Origin: Thermoflexales bacterium
Lineage (GTDB): Bacteria; Chloroflexota; Anaerolineae; Fen-1058
Direction: 5' to 3'
Length of the DNA: 24,578 bases
Assembly (NCBI GenBank): GCA_016931085.1
Contig: JAFGFO010000071.1
Span: 1 to 24,578, forward strand
Shown here: positions 6,208 through 17,300 of the stretch, piece after piece
Layout: each line of letters starts with the position of its first letter
How positions within the stretch are numbered: the first letter of the stretch is position 1
Made by a program: the position numbers and the translations under genes
Notes under the pieces: generated by a model
What the model was told of the DNA's origin: nothing
Databases searched by the model: none
What the model saw: only the letters and a program-made list of their open reading frames with translations

Positions 6208-8067
6208 ATGAAAAAGTCAATTTCTTTATTCTTGTCGGCCATTCTTATCGTTACGCTCACCGCTTGCTCGGCGGGCACAGTTGAATCCACCGGCATCGTA
6301 CCTGCGTCCCAGCCGCCCGCCCAGCCTGGGCAGCCGCTCAGCCTGCCGGCCAGCACATCCACTCCAGCGGCTACGCTCGTCCCGATTTCTGTGAAATACG
6401 AGCGCGATGACCTGGCCGCCAGCGAAAGTGCTTCCGACACGTCCTACATCAAACTGGAGGGCGCTTCGATCGCCTTCGAGGGAAGTGGTGTCATTGTTCA
6501 CGGCAGTACCGTGTCCATCACGTCGGCCGGTGTATATAACCTGAGCGGTGTCCTGAACGATGGGCAGATCGTCGTGGACACCGAGGATGAGGAGTCGGTC
6601 GTGCTCGTGCTGGACGGGGCGGACATCACCTGCCTCAGCAGCGCACCCATTTACGTCAGCAACGCCGACAAGGTGGTCATCACCCTGGCTGAAGGCACCG
6701 AAAATCGCTTGACAGACGGCGCTTCGTATGTCTTTGCGGACGCCGAATCGGACGAGCCCAACGCGGCGCTCTTCAGCAAGGATGACCTCACCATCAACGG
6801 CAGCGGTTCGCTGACCGTCAATGCCAACTATAACAACGGCATCGCCAGCAAGGACGATCTCAAGATCACTGGCGGCCGCCTCACCGTCAACGCCGCCAAC
6901 GACGGCATCAAGGGCCGGGATTCCATCGCCGTCAAGGACGGGACGGTCACCGTCAACGCCGGCGCCGACGGGCTGCAGGCCAATAACGACGAGGACGTGG
7001 AAAAAGGCACCATTGCCATCGAGGGCGGCACGCTCGACATCACGGCCGGCCTGGACGGTATCCAGGCTCAAACCAGGCTGCTGGTCAGCGGCGGCACGCT
7101 CGTCATCGTCTCGGGGGGCGGCAGCCTCAAGCGGGCAACTGACAGCGCCAAGGGGCTCAAGGCCGGCCTGGACCTCACCATCACGGGCGGCGCCGTCACG
7201 ATCGACGCCGCCGACGACGCCATCCATTCCAACGGCAGCCTGACGATCGGCGGCGGCGACATTCGCCTGGCCTCTGGAGACGACGGCGTGCACTCGGATG
7301 CCACGCTGAACGTTGGCGGCGGCACCCTGCGCATCACCAAATCCTACGAAGGTCTCGAGAGCGCGGCCATCACGATCAACGCCGGGACCATCCAGCTTGT
7401 CGCCAGCGATGACGGGATCAACGCCGCCGGCGGCGTGGATGGTTCTTCCATCAACGGGCGGATGGGGCAGAACCCGTTTGCCGCCTGCGGTGACTGCAAG
7501 CTCGATATCAACGGCGGCTATATCGCCGTTGACGCTGCCGGCGATGGGCTGGACATCAATGGCCCGATCACCATGAGCGGGGGAACCGTTCTCATCAACG
7601 GCCCTATCCGTAACGATAACGGCGCTTTGGACTATACAGGCGCGTTCAACATCACCGGCGGTCTCCTCGTCGCGGTGGGCAGTGCCGGCATGGCCCAGGC
7701 TCCCAGCGCATCGTCGACCCAGTATTCGCTGGCGCATACCTTCCCGTCAGCGCAGGCGGCCGGCACGCTGGTTCACGTTAAAGCTCAAGACGGCCAGGAA
7801 ATCCTCACCTTTGTGCCGGCCAAGGCCTACCAGTCGCTCGTGTTCTCCTCGCCCAAGCTGGCCAACGGTGCCACCTATCTCGTCTACACGGGCGGGAGTT
7901 CGAGCGGCACACTGGCCGACGGGCTATACTCCGGTGGGGCCTACACCGCCGGCGTCCAGGTGGCCAGCTATACGATCTCCGGCATGGTCACAGGCGCCGG
8001 CCAAGGCTGGGGTGGTTTCCGCCGTGGCGGCGGGGGCGGCGGCGGCGCTCCTCCCCCCCGGCCTTGA
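6208..8067 (+). CDS. Cthe_2159-like carbohydrate-binding beta-helix lipoprotein
   Basis: This is a 619-residue exported lipoprotein. The signal peptide ends in the lipobox LTAC with Cys20 as the lipid-anchored residue, followed by a Ser/Thr/Pro/Ala-rich linker to about residue 60. The body is built of repeated units of the form DGIxAxxDLxIxGGxLxVxA, typical of the right-handed parallel beta-helix family named after Cthe_2159 of Clostridium thermocellum, reported to bind cellulose and pectin and to be calcium-rich. Many DD and DG pairs in the turns fit metal binding. The tail is Gly-rich, then ends APPPRP. GGAG (6195-6198) is 9 bases from ATG 6208 but only 3 from ATG 6202, so I prefer 6208. 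It is probably cotranscribed with the VTC gene. Confidence 0.85.
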   Translation: MKKSISLFLSAILIVTLTACSAGTVESTGIVPASQPPAQPGQPLSLPASTSTPAATLVPISVKYERDDLAASESASDTSYIKLEGASIAFEGSGVIVHGSTVSITSAGVYNLSGVLNDGQIVVDTEDEESVVLVLDGADITCLSSAPIYVSNADKVVITLAEGTENRLTDGASYVFADAESDEPNAALFSKDDLTINGSGSLTVNANYNNGIASKDDLKITGGRLTVNAANDGIKGRDSIAVKDGTVTVNAGADGLQANNDEDVEKGTIAIEGGTLDITAGLDGIQAQTRLLVSGGTLVIVSGGGSLKRATDSAKGLKAGLDLTITGGAVTIDAADDAIHSNGSLTIGGGDIRLASGDDGVHSDATLNVGGGTLRITKSYEGLESAAITINAGTIQLVASDDGINAAGGVDGSSINGRMGQNPFAACGDCKLDINGGYIAVDAAGDGLDINGPITMSGGTVLINGPIRNDNGALDYTGAFNITGGLLVAVGSAGMAQAPSASSTQYSLAHTFPSAQAAGTLVHVKAQDGQEILTFVPAKAYQSLVFSSPKLANGATYLVYTGGSSSGTLADGLYSGGAYTAGVQVASYTISGMVTGAGQGWGGFRRGGGGGGGAPPPRP

Positions 8068-8087
8068 GCGCGTCATATCGTAGGGGC

Positions 8088-8106
8088 GGCGATCCCGCGG
8101 ATCGCC
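8088..8106. repeat. Short perfect palindrome after the lipoprotein gene
   Basis: GGCGATCC-CGC-GGATCGCC is an 8-bp perfect stem with a 3-base loop, 20 bases after the stop. No T tract follows. It resembles an intergenic REP-like element. Just downstream, GTCAGTCCT is repeated at 8143-8151 and 8154-8162, an 11-bp period. Confidence 0.45.
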
Positions 8107-8190
8107 ACCCTGAGCCTGTTTTCCGCACCCCCGTGTCTCTCTGTCAGTCCTCCGTCAGTCCTATATGATATAAATAATGTAACCGTTCAG

Positions 8191-8240
8191 CTCACCTATA
8201 CAGCGCAAGCACAGAGCTTTACAGAGAAGGTGAGTTTTTT
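8191..8240 (+). terminator. Probable terminator of the VTC-lipoprotein unit
   Basis: The arms CTCACCT (8191-8197) and AGGTGAG (8228-8234) are followed directly by six T residues (8235-8240). A small inner hairpin AAGC-ACAGA-GCTT (8207-8219) shortens the loop. It lies between the lipoprotein stop and the promoter of the giant gene. The stem is short, so efficiency is uncertain. Confidence 0.5.
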
Positions 8241-8265
8241 GTCCCTGTGAGGATTGGGGTATAAT
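8239..8265 (+). promoter_or_regulatory. Promoter of the giant secreted-protein gene
   Basis: A perfect -10 box TATAAT (8260-8265) has a weak -35 TTGTCC (8239-8244) 15 bp upstream. Transcription would begin near 8272, which rules out the upstream TTG at 8254 as start codon. The block TGGGGTATAAT (8255-8265) recurs exactly at the sensor kinase promoter (18984-18994). Confidence 0.6.
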
Positions 8266-8310
8266 GAAAGTGCCGAAAATGGCTTAGACCAAGTAGCAAG
8301 AGGTGAAAAA

Positions 8311-11300
8311 ATGAAAATCGCACAGCCACTCGTTTCCTTGTTCGTGATTGCCAGCCTCGTGTTGAGCAGCCTGGGCCTGAACGTGCGCCTGGCGGCCGGC
8401 TATGAGCAGTCGCCGTCAAGCGTGACACTTCGCGCTGAGCCGTCAGACGTGACGCTCCGCGGGGAAACGTCAGACGTGGAACGTCCAATGTCCCTCTCCC
8501 GCCCCTCAGGCGCTCAACTTGCGACTTTCAACCGGCAAGCTTCAAGCCCTTGGGCGTCTGACCCCTCCATCCCGCCCGGCGCCACTACGCGCGTCTCGGT
8601 CTCCAGCCCCGGCCGCTCGGCGGAGGGACAGTTGCCGGTCATCTCGGGCGACGGGCGCCACGTGGCCTTTGCGGCGGGATGCGAGATTTTCCCCGATTGC
8701 AGCGCGAATTTTTCTGACTATCACGTCTTTAGCTACGACCGGCAGACCGGGCAGACCACGCGCGTCTCGCTCGCCTCGGACGGAAGCCTGCCGAACGGCC
8801 ACGCTTTTCCCAAGGCCATCTCGGGCGATGGGCGTTACGTGGTGTTCGAATCTGTCGCGTCCAACCTCGTCATCAGCGACACCAACGGCATAGTCGATCT
8901 GTTCGTCCACGACCGACAGAGCGGGCAGACCACGTGCGTCTCGGTCGCCTCGGACGGCACGCAGTCCAACGGCAGCTACTACCGGGCGGACATCTCGGCC
9001 GACGGGCGCTACGTGTCCTTTGACTCGTCCGCGTCCAACTTCGTCATCAGCGACACCAACGGCGTGGGCGATGTCTTTGTCCACGACCGGCAGACCGGGC
9101 AAACCACGCGCGTCTCGGTTGATTCCAGTGGCGCGCAGTTCACCTATGGTGGGAATAATTCGGCCCTCTCGGCCGATGGGCGTTACGTGACCTTCACTTC
9201 CGGCAAGTATATCTACGTGCACGACCGGCAGACTGGCCAGACCGAGTCTCTTTTCAGCTCATCCTCAAGCCCGGCCTCTTTGAGCAGCGACATCTCGGCC
9301 GATGGGCGTTATGTGCTGTTTGAATCTGCTGCGTCCGACCTCGTCGTCGGTGACACCAATGACGTGAGCGACATTTTCGTCTGCGACCGGCAGACGAGGG
9401 AAATCAGGCTCGTTTCGGTCGCTTCTGACGGCACGCAAAGCGACGTCGGCCTGTACGCCACTTGGCCCAAGCTTTCGGACGACGGGCGCTATGCGTTCTT
9501 TATCTCTTCGTCCAGCATACTCGCGCCGGGCGATACGAACGGCGGGAACGACGTGTTCGTCCACGATCTGCAAACGCGCCAAACCTCCATCGTCCGCGTC
9601 GCGCACGGCGGCGCGCAGCCCAACTTTGCTTACGGCGGTGTGTCTTTGAGCGCCTCGGCCGACGGCCGCGTGCTGGCGATCTACACGTCGGAGGCATCCA
9701 ACATGACCCCCAGCGGCGAGGACGGCGTCTTTACCCACGACCGCTGGACGGGCGAAACCCAATTGGTTTCCCTGCGGGAGACTGGCTTGCAGGCCTACTC
9801 GGCCTATTATGCCCGGAACTATCGCCCCGCCATGTCGGCCGACGGGCGCTACGTGGCCTTTTGGTCCGCGGCCTGGAACCTGGTGCTGGGCGACACCGTC
9901 AGCAGCTCCGACTATGACGTTTTCGTCCACGACCGCCAGACCGGCCGCACACAGGCTGTCACGCTGGCTTCGGCCAGCACGTCTCTCGACGCTGGCTATG
10001 CGGTGCCGTCCCTTTCCGCCGATGGCCGCTACGTGGCGTTCGCGTCCAGCGCGAGCAGCCTGGTGCCGGGCGATACGAACGACGCCCGGGACGTATTCGT
10101 CCACGACCGGCAAACGAGCCAGACCCGGCGCGTTTCAGTCGCTTCGGACGGGACGCCAGGCAACGGCGAATCGAGCGATCCGGCCATTTCAGGCGACGGC
10201 CGCTACGTGGCGTTTACGTCGGCCGCCAGCAACCTCGTCGTCAGCGACACCAATGGTTACAAAGACGTTTTTGTCCACGACCAGCAGAGCGGCCAGACAG
10301 AGCGCGTCTCGCTCACTTATGAGGGTACGCAGCGTCCTTCTGGTGGATATAAGCCGGCCATTTCAGCCGACGGGCGCTACGTGGTGTACAAGGGCGATTA
10401 TTACCATAGCTACGTGTACGACCGGCAGACCGGCCGGACGGAAATGCTGGATCTCAATTCCGAGGGCGTGCCTGGCAACCACGCCACGAATGACGAGGCG
10501 GCGGCCATCTCAGCCGACGGGCGCTACGTGGCCTTCGCGTCTTACGCCAGCAATCTGGCCGAAGGCGGCGATACCAACGGCAAGTACGACGTCTTTGTGC
10601 GCGACCGGCTGGCCGGCACGACCCGGCGCGTTTCGCTCGCCTCGGACGGCACGCAGGCTGACGGCCACTCGGGTATCAACAGCCCGATAGCTATGTCCGC
10701 CTATGGGGGGTATGTGGCTTTCGCGTCAGAAGCGACCAATCTGGTGACGGCGCCGGATACAAACGGCCAGCCCGACCTCTTCATCCACGACATGCAGACC
10801 GCCATGACCTATCGCCTGTCTAACGCTTTCGATGGCTCTGAGGGCAATGGGCTAGTGGGCTATATCGCTATCTCCGGCGACGGGCGCTACGTGGCGTTCG
10901 ACTCGACAGCCAGCAACCTGGTGCCCAACGATACCAACAACAACTACGACGTGTTTGTGCGCGAATGGGAGCCGCCGGCGGTCTTTCAATGGCTGGGCGC
11001 GGCGGACGACTATTTCTACGGCGTGGAGCCGCTGCGCTGGCAGGCGGTGAACGTGGACCTCAGCCAGGTGACGGTCGAGCTGGCAGCCTGGACGAGCGGC
11101 GCGGCCATCCCCATCGCCTCGGGCCTGCCGGCGCAGGGCAGCCTGGATTGGGACACGACTGCCCTGGCCGATGGGCGCTACGAGTTGCGCGCCACCTTCC
11201 GCGACGGCGACGTGATCCTCGACGAGCTGGCGTGCCAGGTGCTGATCAACAACTCGGTGACGTGGCACGGCGGGCTGATCCAGTCGAACGAGACGTGGGC

Positions 11301-14300
11301 CGCCGGCCAGCTTCACGTGGTGGAGAGCACCGCGATCGTCACCGGCGGCGTGTCGCTGACGATCGAGCCGGGGACAATCGTCAAGTTCGCCCGGCGCACC
11401 GGCCTGGTCGTCAGCGGCACGCTCGAGGCGCCGGCCTCGGCCTCCGCGCCTATCACGCTCACCACTCTGAGCGACGACGCCGGCGGCGACACGAACCTGG
11501 ACGGGCGGCAGAGTGCGCCTTACCCGGGCGAGTGGAAGGGCCTGAGCGGCACGGCCAGCCCCAACAGCTACGTGCAGATACGCTATGCCGCCGCCAATCA
11601 CGCGGGCGCGCTGGCCGGCTCGCAGACCTGGGGGGCGCTCTCGGCCCACCTGGTCGATGCCAGCGTCACTATTCCCGCCGGCGCGGTGCTCACCATCGAG
11701 CCGGGGGCGGTGCTCAAGTTCGCCGCCGGCGCGAGCCTGGCCGTGCAGGCCGGCGGCCAGTTGGTGGCGCTCGGCAGCTATGCCCAGCCGGTCGTCTTCA
11801 CCTCCATCAAGGATGACTCGGCCGGCGGCGACGCCAACGACGACGGCGACGCGACCGCGCCACAGCCCGGCGACTGGGGCGAAATCGCCGTCAGTGGCCA
11901 GGCCACGTTAGACGACGTCGATATCCGCTACGCCGCCCCTTCCGCCGGCACGGCCGCCATCCGCGTCAACAGCGGCGGGCTGGTGACCGTCCGTAACAGC
12001 ATCGTGCGCGATGCCTTTGGCTACGGCGTTCTGGCTTACAGCACGCTGGACGCGGCCAACACCGTGATCGCCGGCACCGAGCGCGGCGTGAGCGCGCAGT
12101 CGGGCAGCGTCGTGCGCATGACCAACTGCACGCTGGATAGCAACGACATCGGCATCCATATGCACGGGGGGAAGGTGAGCGTCACCAACACCATCGTCTC
12201 GAACAGTTCCGGCACCGGGGTACTGGGCAGCTCGGCCATCGACATGCGCTACTGCGACGTGTGGTCGCTGAGCGGGGCCAACTATCTGCGCATGTCGGAC
12301 CAAACCGGCCAGAACGGCAACATCTCCGCCGATCCGCTCTACCGCGACGCGCTGCGAAACGATTATCGCCTGGATTTCCGCTCGCCGGCGATTGACGCCG
12401 CCGACGGCGCGGCCGCCCCCAGCGCTGACGCGGCCGGCGCGCCGCGCTACGACGAGCCGCGCGCCCCCAACACGGGCACGGCCGGGCCGGGCGGCGTGTT
12501 CGCCGATATGGGCGTGTTCGAATTCGCCGAGGATGCGCCCTCGCGGATCGACTTGATCGTGAGCGGCGTGAGCGGGCCGGCGGAGGCCCTCGCCGGCCAG
12601 GCCGCCCAGATCGAGTGGACGATCGTCAACAGCGGCACGGCCCCGGTGACCGGCCCCTGGCACGACAGCGTCTTTTTGCTGGGAGACGAGCCGCTCCTGG
12701 CCGCCCAAGTGCTGGCCGGGCAGGGCGTGACGCTGCAGCCGGGCGACAGCCTGGACGTCCGGGCCTCGGTGCGCGTGCCGGGCGGCACGGCCGGGCTTTA
12801 TCGCTGGCAGGTGCAGACCAATGCGCAAGACGAGGTCTTTGAGGGGCGCAACCGCGCCAACAACTATGGCTACTCGGCCAACGCCGTCCGCCTGGATTTG
12901 ACCGAGCTGTCCATCGACGGCGAGCCGCTCAGTTTCCAGTTCACCGAGCAGGGCCAGGCGCACTGGTTCAAGCTCAACCCAACGGAAAGTCAGGCCATCG
13001 CCATCAGCATGGACGGCGAGGGCGCGGGCGGCGCGTCCGAGCTCTACATCGGGCGCGGCGCGATGCCCACGCGCCAGGTCTATGCCGCCCGCTCGATCGA
13101 GTGGAATTCGCCTGACGCCAGCCTGGCCTGGAGCGTGGAGCAAGGCGTGACGTATTACGTCCTGGCCTACGCGGCGACGCTGGCGGGTGGCGCGCGCGGC
13201 GCGGTGCTGCGCGCTTCCACCATTCCCTTTACTGTCACCGCCGCCAGCCCGCAGATCATCGGCGACAGCGCTCCCGCCACGCTCGAGATTCGCGGCGGGC
13301 GACTGCGCGCCGACATGAGCTACGCGCTGGTCGAGCCGGGCGGCGCGGCCCACGCCGCCACGGCCGTCTTCCTGGCCGGCCCGGCGGCCGCCTATGCCAC
13401 CTTCGACCTGGGCGGCGCGCCGACGGGGCTGTACGACGTGCGGGTGACGGATCCGGCCGCGGCGCAGTCGGTTTCCTTGGCCGGCGCGGTCCAGCTCGTC
13501 CATCCTGTCAACCCGCCCCAGTTCGTGGCCCGGCTGTCCATCCCGCAGCGCATCCGCACCGGGCGCGTCTTTCAAGGCAGCATCTTTTATCAAAACAACA
13601 GCTATGTGGACATGCCCGCCCCGATCATGACGCTTTCGAGCGGAGGGGGGGCCGGCATGCGGCTGGACGACACGGATGTCTTCTCGGACGATTTGCAGTT
13701 GATCGCCGTCGGCTCGGAAGGGCCGGCCGGCGTGCTGCGCCCGCAGCAGAGCGGGCAGCTCTTTTTCTCGGCCCGTAGCCACACGCCGGGCAGCGTAGGC
13801 TTTGTGCTCTCGTACACAGACGCGGGCGAGGGGGGGGCGGTCGATTGGAACGCGATGGAATCGCAGGTCCGCCCAGATAACGTTGATCCCACTCAATGGG
13901 ATACAGTTTGGGCACAGTTCAAGGCTCAGGCCGGCACGACCTGGGGCGGCTACGTCCGCCGCCTGGCGCAGGCCGCCACGCTGGTCTCCCAGCGCAGCCA
14001 GGGCGCGGACACGCCGCACCCCTACGCGCTGGAAGACGTGTTCGACGCCGCCATCGCGGAGCTGTTTGCCCAGACCTATGCCAAGGTGCAAGGGCACGTC
14101 TACCTCGGCGACGCCGGGCACCCGCTGGGTGGAGCGACGGTGCTGCTGACAGGCAGCGATGTCATCAGCCCCCTGGTGGGCCTCGAGACCTCGGCCGCCG
14201 ATGGCTCTTTCTACATCGACGTGCCCTCTGACGTTTACACGATAACGGTGGAGGGCTACCAGGTCGTCACGCCGCAGCAGGTGACGGTCGGGGCCGCCAT

Positions 14301-17300
14301 CGTTCAGCCAAGCGTGATCGTCAGCGCGGCCGGCCGCATCGCCGGGACGGTCGTCAGTCTCCACGACAACGCGCCCATCTCAGGCACCCAAGTTGTGGCC
14401 TCCCGCCAGGACGGATCAGCCCAGCCCGTGCTGGCGCGGACCAGCGCGGCCGGCCGCTACGAGATCGGCGGCTTGCCGGACGGCGCGTACAGCCTGAGCG
14501 CCGGCGGCGGCGAGTGGGCCATCTCCAGCTCGGATGCCGCCATCCATAACGCGGGAGCGGCCGCCGTCAATCTCAGCCTCGCGCCGGCCAACTCGATCGT
14601 GGGCTCGGTCGTGCGCGCCTCGGATGGTGTGCCTATCCCCGGCGCCGTGATCGTCGTGACCAGCACCGGCCAGGTGGGCGCGGCCGAGGCGGCTGCCGGC
14701 GGCGCATTCTCCGTCGACGGGCTGGCGGCGGGCGTGTACAACGTGTGGGCCAAGGCGCCAGGCTACGCGCGTGTCGCGCACGATGGCTTGCTGCTGAGCG
14801 CGGGCGCGGCGCTGTCGGTGCCCATATCGCTCACGCTGGGCGCGACGCTCAACATCACGGCGCTCCATTCGGTCACGAACCAGCCGCTCGACGGCGTGCA
14901 GATCATGCTCCAGTCACAGAAGCAAGGCCTGGCGGGCTGGGATCAAACTCTCACCGGCACCGCCAGCCTCGAGGATATGGCCGCCGGGGAGTATCAACTC
15001 AGCCTCACGCACTATGACAGTTGGCCCATCACCGATGTCATTACCCTATCGGCTGGCGCTACACTCGCCCGCCAGTACACACTGCATCCGGCCGGCGTCA
15101 TCAGCGGCGTGGTGACCGACAGCGGCGCGCCGCTGGCGGACGTCCCCCTGCAAGCCATGTCTGATGGCGGTTACCAGGCTGTCGTTTTCAGCGATGAAAA
15201 CGGATTGTACGAGCTGCGCTCGCTGCCGCCGGGCGCGTACGCGGTGTCGCTGTGGGGCGGGCAGTATCCCCAGACGGCGACCATCAGCGCTACGCTGTGG
15301 ACGGCCAGGCTCGATTTCGATTTGCCCGGCGTGCAAATCAGCGGCACGGTGCGGACAGCCGGCGGCAGCGCGTTGGCCAGCGCCGTTACCGTGCAACTGC
15401 TCAAGGACGACGATTTCATCGCGGCGACGGTGGCCGATCCGAATGGCAGTTATCGCTTTGCGGCCGTTTTGCCTGGCACATATCAAGTGGTTGCCGCCAA
15501 CCCGGAGGGCATCTCGGCGGCCCAAATTGTCAGCGTGGCCGCTTCGGGTGTGCAGGTGCCCGAGCTGCGCTTGGGTGGAGTCACTTTGACAGGACAGATC
15601 AGGACAGTTGCCGATCAAGCGGCCGCCGGCGCGGGCGTAGCCCTGGTCCCATTGGGAACATCTCCCCGCTGGCCGGCGCTGGGAGCGGGTTGGGTCGACC
15701 TGGCGAGTTTCCTGACGACATACGCGGATGAGGGCGGAAACTATAGCCTGGCGGGATTGTCGCCGGGTCATTACAGCTTGCAGGTGTACCAGCCAGGCTT
15801 TGGCTTTTCCCAGCAGATGATCACCCTCACCCTGGCTGGCCCCAACGTGGCGAACGTGACCCTGCCGCCCGGTCATGACATCTACGGAGTCGTACGCGCC
15901 GCCGGATCGGGCGTGCCCGTCCCCGACGCGCACGTCGTCGCCTTTGACGCCGTCACGCGCCAGCCGGTGCGCACGGCTTTTGCCGGCAGCGATGGCGCCT
16001 ATCGCTTGAGTGGCCTGGCCAACGGCAGCTATGACGTGGTGGTCAGCGGCGACAGCACGACGCATGCTCAAACCAGCACGCTAGACCTGGCGGTCCAAAA
16101 CGCCTCGCTCGTGCGCCATTTCGAGCTCGTCACGGCCACGACGGTCCTGACCGGCCTGGTAAACGATGACGCGGCCCATCCGGTCGTGGGTGCCGGAGTG
16201 GCCGCGCTCAACGACCGCGGCGAGCCGGTGGCCATACACTTTACAGATTGGTCGGGCCAGTACCGCTTTGACGAGCTGGCCGCCGGAGTCTATACCGTCA
16301 CCGTGCAGGCCTATGGCTTCGCCCCAGCCCGCCTGAGTGGGGTGAGCGTGCTGACGAGTACCGGTGGCGCCAACTTGAGCCTGGCGCCCACCGCCACCAG
16401 CATCCAACCATGGCTGGGCACGCTTACGCGCATGCTGGCCGAGGCTCAAGAGTTAGCCCGGGAAGATAGTTCTCGGTCGCCAGGCTCGAACCCGCCACCC
16501 GCGTCTGCCTCTATCTCGATGTTTGGAGTGGAGCTGTACAACGACCTGAAAGACCAGAACCCCAAGCCAGAGCTCGCGCCGGGTGATTCGCCCGGTGGGC
16601 CGACGCTCCCACTGCCCAAGCCGTTCTGCCCCGCAGCGCACCAGGCTTGGATGAAAGCGTTCGATGCGCTCGTCCACAAAGACGAGGCCTACGTAAGCTG
16701 GATGGTGACCCATCACACCTATGATTCTGTCTTGCAGACCAGCGCTTTTGCGTTTGGCTGGGACCTGGCTGCCACCGTGGGCGCCTGGGCTTCGCTGGCC
16801 ACGCCGATGAAGAAAGCCTCCGAAGTCTTGATGAAATCCTATCCCGGCGTTTACGCCTTCACGCAGGCGGGGCCGCTTCTGACCACAGCCTACATGCTGA
16901 TTACGGGGATCCCCAAGAGCATCAACTTCTCCAACCCGATGTCGGCATTCAAGACAATCCATGGCGTGCTTTCCAAGGCGGTGAGCATCACCTCCAAAGG
17001 CATTAACCTGGGCAAGCTGGCGGCCGAGATCGGCGTGATCAGGTCGAACCCGCTGGCTGGCCTGGGCACCTATTTTGGAGTGGCCGGCGCGATTTGCCAG
17101 ATGATCACGCTGCTGTGGCGTACCTACGAGAGCGCCGAAGCTCTCAATGGGGTCATTGACTCGGTGCCCAACGCCAAGAGCAACTATCTTGGAGCTTGGG
17201 CGGAGCTGCAAGCGCGCATCAAGGCCATCATCGCCGCCAACGCCGCTTGTGAGGAAGACGAGAAGAACAAGACCAAGAAGCCCAAGCCGCCCGTCAGGCG

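Noticed and set aside
6226..7737. Minus-strand open frame of 503 codons opposite the lipoprotein gene
   Set aside because: Its repetitive content is the mirror of the plus-strand beta-helix repeats, and it has no initiation signals.
8141..8180. AT-rich TATATGATATAAATAATG stretch as a promoter
   Set aside because: No -35 partner at a suitable distance, and a terminator-like hairpin follows; the promoter at 8239-8265 explains the downstream gene better.
8254..8310. TTG start for the giant protein, adding 19 residues
   Set aside because: It would place the -10 box TATAAT inside the coding region and bury the signal peptide; the ATG at 8311 has GAGGTG at proper spacing.
8581..10975. Regularly repeated DNA words resembling a CRISPR array
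   Set aside because: The repeats are in codon phase, drift in sequence, and encode propeller strands; there are no uniform spacers or cas genes.
11908..14364. Minus-strand open frame of 818 codons inside the giant gene
   Set aside because: GC-rich third positions keep the antisense frame open. The translation is rich in Arg, His, Gly and Ala with no recognisable domain, while the plus strand encodes clear domains.
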